Shown in pieces: positions 6,080 to 7,917 of a stretch of 7,917 nucleotides of DNA (the first letter of the stretch is position 1; the number at the start of each line of letters is the position of its first letter). The stretch comes from Reyranella sp. GTDB lineage: Bacteria; Pseudomonadota; Alphaproteobacteria; Reyranellales; Reyranellaceae. The DNA lies in NCBI GenBank assembly GCA_016780605.1, contig JADHLS010000226.1, positions 1 through 7,917 on the forward strand, given 5' to 3'. The position numbers were made by a program, and so were the translations under genes. A model generated the notes under the pieces. It saw only the letters and a program-made list of their open reading frames with translations. It did no database searches and was not told the DNA's origin.

Positions 6080-6775
6080 TTAGGCGCGCGTCGGTTCCTG
6101 CCCAAGCGAGACCAAGCGCGCCAGCAGGGTCGCGGGATAGAGCTGGCCGATAATAGCCTCGAGGTTGGACAGGCTGCGCGCCAGCGGATGCACCGGCACG
6201 ATGTCGCCGTAGCCCACGGTGGTGAGGGTGGTGAAGCTGAAATAGACGAGGTCGCTTGGTATCGAGACCCGGACGGCGACCGTGATCCCGTTGAATGCCT
6301 TCGGCACCCAGGCCCCGATCATGCTGTAGAGCGCGACGAACACCACGCCGATCGTGAGGTAGAGCAGGATGGCGCCGAGAATTCGGTGATAGGTGATGCG
6401 CCCCGGCTCGAATACCGCCCGGGTAACGACCCACATGATCACGAGGGTGATTATGAGCCAGGCCGTCGCCTGTAGTGTGACGTCCAGGGAGGCGTAGATG
6501 CCGCGGGCATGGAGGATCAGGGACGCGGCCAGCAGGCCCACGACCGAGATGAGGCCGGCGATCGGCACCCAGCTGCGCGCCAGTATCAGCAGGCCTGCCG
6601 CCAGGCCTGCGACGAAGACCGCGCCGACAGGGCGCAGGGGAGTGTTCTGCGTCTCGATGGGTGCGAACACGAAGAGATGCAGAACCATCAACACGGCAAG
6701 CCCGGTCAGGATGTGATCGTGCCACTTGTCATGGATGCGATCGAGCAGCCCATTCCCTGTTCTGGAAGTCATCAT
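6080..6775 (-). CDS. potassium-channel-like membrane protein with TVGYGD selectivity filter
   Basis: This 231-residue protein carries a classic pore loop, YFSFTTLTTVGYGDIVP (178-194), with the K+ selectivity filter TVGYG (186-190). It is flanked by an outer helix (about 132-153) and an inner helix (about 203-223, ending LLARLVSLGQEPTRA). Four more hydrophobic segments precede the pore, at about 22-40, 49-66, 70-90 and 98-120, giving a six-helix plan with the pore at the C-terminus (Ion_trans_2-type). The fourth segment has no regular Arg/Lys ladder, so it does not look like a voltage sensor. There is no RCK or cyclic-nucleotide domain; the chain ends about eight residues after the inner helix. 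Four subunits would be expected to form one pore in the inner membrane. A GAGGGG site 7 nt before the first ATG favours M1 over the adjacent M2. It lies between the GMC and LLM genes with 48- and 26-bp gaps. Confidence 0.9.
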   Translation of the reverse strand: MMTSRTGNGLLDRIHDKWHDHILTGLAVLMVLHLFVFAPIETQNTPLRPVGAVFVAGLAAGLLILARSWVPIAGLISVVGLLAASLILHARGIYASLDVTLQATAWLIITLVIMWVVTRAVFEPGRITYHRILGAILLYLTIGVVFVALYSMIGAWVPKAFNGITVAVRVSIPSDLVYFSFTTLTTVGYGDIVPVHPLARSLSNLEAIIGQLYPATLLARLVSLGQEPTRA

Positions 6776-6782
6776 CGTCGGT

Positions 6783-6788
6783 CCCCTC
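6783..6788 (-). promoter_or_regulatory. ribosome binding site that sets the channel start
   Basis: GAGGGG on the minus strand lies 7 nt before the first of two adjacent ATG codons (6775-6773 and 6772-6770) and 10 nt before the second, so the first is the better start. A small hairpin (6790-6806) ends one base upstream of it. Confidence 0.65.
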
Positions 6789-6789
6789 G

Positions 6790-6806
6790 ACGAGCTCCTG
6801 GCTCGT
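6790..6806 (-). other. intercistronic hairpin between GMC and channel genes
   Basis: ACGAGC and GCTCGT form a perfect 6-bp stem with a 5-nt loop (CAGGA on the minus strand), in the 48-bp gap after the GMC stop and one base before the channel ribosome site. It could stabilise the upstream message or tune entry of ribosomes. It has no T-tract and is short, so it may be chance. Confidence 0.3.
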
Positions 6807-6823
6807 GGTCGGACGAGAATGAC

Positions 6824-7915
6824 CTACTGCGCCGCCTGACGCACCATGTCGGCGCACTTCTCGCCGATCATGATCGAGGGCGCGTTGGTGTTGCCGGCGA
6901 CGATGCTCGGCATGATCGAGGCGTCGGCCACCCGTAGCCGCTCCACGCCGTACACCCGAAGCTGCGGATCGAAGACGTCGTCGACCGCGCGGCCCATGCG
7001 ACAGGTGCCCACGGGATGGAGGTTGGACACGCCGTTGGCGCGAATGTGCGCGCGCAGGCCGGCGTCGTCGGTGACCTGGGGGCCAGGCAGGATCTCCTCG
7101 ACCACAAAGGGTTTCAGCGCCGGCTGGCTGCCGATGTCTCGGCAGATGCGCATGCCCTGGAGCATGGCATGCCAGTCGTTGGCGCTCTTCAGGAAGTTGA
7201 AACGGATCTCGGGCGCGGCCAGCGGGTCGGCCGACTTCAGCCGCACCGTGCCGCGGCCGTCCGGCCTGAGATGGACCGGCGAGAGACCGAAAGCGGAGAA
7301 GGGCTGGGCGACCACGCCGTGGCGGTTCCGTTCCTTGATCGCCCAGGCGAACATGTTGATCTGCAGATCCGGCCGCTCCAGGCGCTTGTCGCTGCGCACC
7401 AGGGCGCCGACATAGAGGCCCATGCTGGCGAGCGGCCCGGTTCGGCCGAAGGCGTATTGCATGCCGGCAATGATGCGGCGTGGCAGGCTGTTCACCAGGT
7501 CGTTCATGGTGACGGGCTGGGCGCACTTGTAGGCGACGTAGGTGTTGAAATGGTCGTGCAGGTTGGAGCCAATGCCCGGCATGTCGCGCAGGACCTGGAT
7601 GCCGTGCTTCTGCAGATGCTCGGCCGGGCCCAGGCCTGACAGCATCAGGAGCTGCGGTGAGCCGTAGACGCCGCCCGAGACGATGACCTCGCGATTGGCG
7701 CGCGCCGTGACGAGCCCGTCGGGTGTGCGGTACTCGACGCCGACGGCGCGCCCGTTCTCCAGCAGCACGCGGGTGGCATGGGCCGACGTAGCGATGGTGA
7801 GGTTACGCCGCTTCTTCGCCTCCCGCAGATAGGCGCGCGCGCTCGACCAGCGGCGTGCCTTGTTGATGGTCGTCTGGTAGAAGCCGACGCCTTCCTGGGT
7901 CTTGCCGTTGAAGTC
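6824..7915 (-). CDS. GMC-family FAD-dependent oxidoreductase (choline dehydrogenase-like), C-terminal part
   Basis: This is the last 363 residues of a glucose-methanol-choline oxidoreductase; the frame stays open to the right window edge, so the FAD-binding N-terminus is missing (full proteins are about 530-560 residues). The fragment opens with DFNGKTQEGVGFYQTT, then RRWSSARAYL and RRNLTIATSA, typical of this family. The GMC signature 2 follows at GGVYGSPQLLMLSGLGP. Further on are LHDHF, a beta-rich substrate domain with RPDGRGTVRLKSADP, the active-site region NLHPVGTCRMG (catalytic His about fragment residue 300), RVADASIMPSIVAGNTNAPS with the second active-site Asn region, and MIGEKCADMV at the end. 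It is expected to oxidise a primary alcohol to an aldehyde with FAD and to pass electrons to oxygen or a membrane acceptor; the substrate is unknown. It is the first visible gene of the probable operon with the channel and LLM genes. Confidence 0.95.
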   Translation of the reverse strand, partial: DFNGKTQEGVGFYQTTINKARRWSSARAYLREAKKRRNLTIATSAHATRVLLENGRAVGVEYRTPDGLVTARANREVIVSGGVYGSPQLLMLSGLGPAEHLQKHGIQVLRDMPGIGSNLHDHFNTYVAYKCAQPVTMNDLVNSLPRRIIAGMQYAFGRTGPLASMGLYVGALVRSDKRLERPDLQINMFAWAIKERNRHGVVAQPFSAFGLSPVHLRPDGRGTVRLKSADPLAAPEIRFNFLKSANDWHAMLQGMRICRDIGSQPALKPFVVEEILPGPQVTDDAGLRAHIRANGVSNLHPVGTCRMGRAVDDVFDPQLRVYGVERLRVADASIMPSIVAGNTNAPSIMIGEKCADMVRQAAQ

Positions 7916-7917
7916 GG

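Noticed and set aside
4233..6083. 616-codon open frame on the plus strand
   Set aside because: It is out of frame over the methyltransferase gene and antisense to the LLM gene. Its composition is the Arg/Gly/His-rich shadow pattern expected in high-GC DNA, with no motif.
6054..6725. Upstream extension of the LLM reading frame to a 585-residue protein
   Set aside because: The added 224 residues are Arg/Pro/His-rich with no family pattern and lie over the channel gene in another frame. A strong ribosome site and a natural MKFG start mark the true beginning at 6053.
7016..7639. 207-codon plus-strand frame opposite the GMC gene
   Set aside because: Antisense shadow of a gene with clear GMC signatures; no motif of its own.
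1..7917. Defence system, mobile element, CRISPR array, tRNA or riboswitch
   Set aside because: I looked for transposase or integrase motifs, evenly spaced direct repeats and tRNA-like folds on both strands and saw none; all long coding regions are accounted for by metabolic or membrane proteins.

Overview
This is a GC-rich (about two thirds by eye), densely coded chromosomal window. It most resembles an alphaproteobacterium of the Bradyrhizobium / Rhodopseudomonas / Reyranella kind. The clues are a Bug-type (TTT) solute receptor, a class II aldolase-like protein, an LLM flavin oxidoreductase, a GMC oxidoreductase, strong GC preference at third codon positions, and an intergenic palindrome of a type I associate with such genomes. 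The taxonomic call is inference; there is no rRNA or other marker gene.

Layout. (1) Positions 1-1376, plus strand: the C-terminal part of a periplasmic Bug receptor, a 113-bp nested palindrome, then a complete class II aldolase/adducin-family gene. (2) Positions 1386-3987, minus strand: in transcription order a secreted GH1 beta-glucosidase-like enzyme, a small proline-rich exported protein of unknown function, and a five-helix membrane protein of unknown function. (3) Positions 4105-4932, plus strand: a class I SAM-dependent methyltransferase, divergent from the GH1 gene across 117 bp. (4) Positions 4968-7917, minus strand: in transcription order a GMC-family FAD oxidoreductase (5' end outside the window), a six-helix potassium-channel-like protein, and an LLM-class flavin-dependent oxidoreductase. 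Gaps of 48 and 26 bp suggest these three form one operon.

How they may work together. The receptor and the aldolase-like enzyme could belong to uptake and breakdown of a small carboxylate or sugar acid. The GMC and LLM enzymes look like accessory oxidative metabolism of an unidentified substrate, and the channel between them is the odd member. The GH1 gene and the proline-rich protein both carry export signals and could be co-transcribed.

I found no mobile-element gene, tRNA, rRNA, CRISPR array or defence system, and no clearly new multi-gene system. The points most worth a second look are the 483-595 palindrome, a perfect inverted repeat that buries the start codon of the membrane-protein gene (1881-1907), the exported GH1 enzyme with a changed acid/base motif, and the channel gene inside an oxidoreductase operon.
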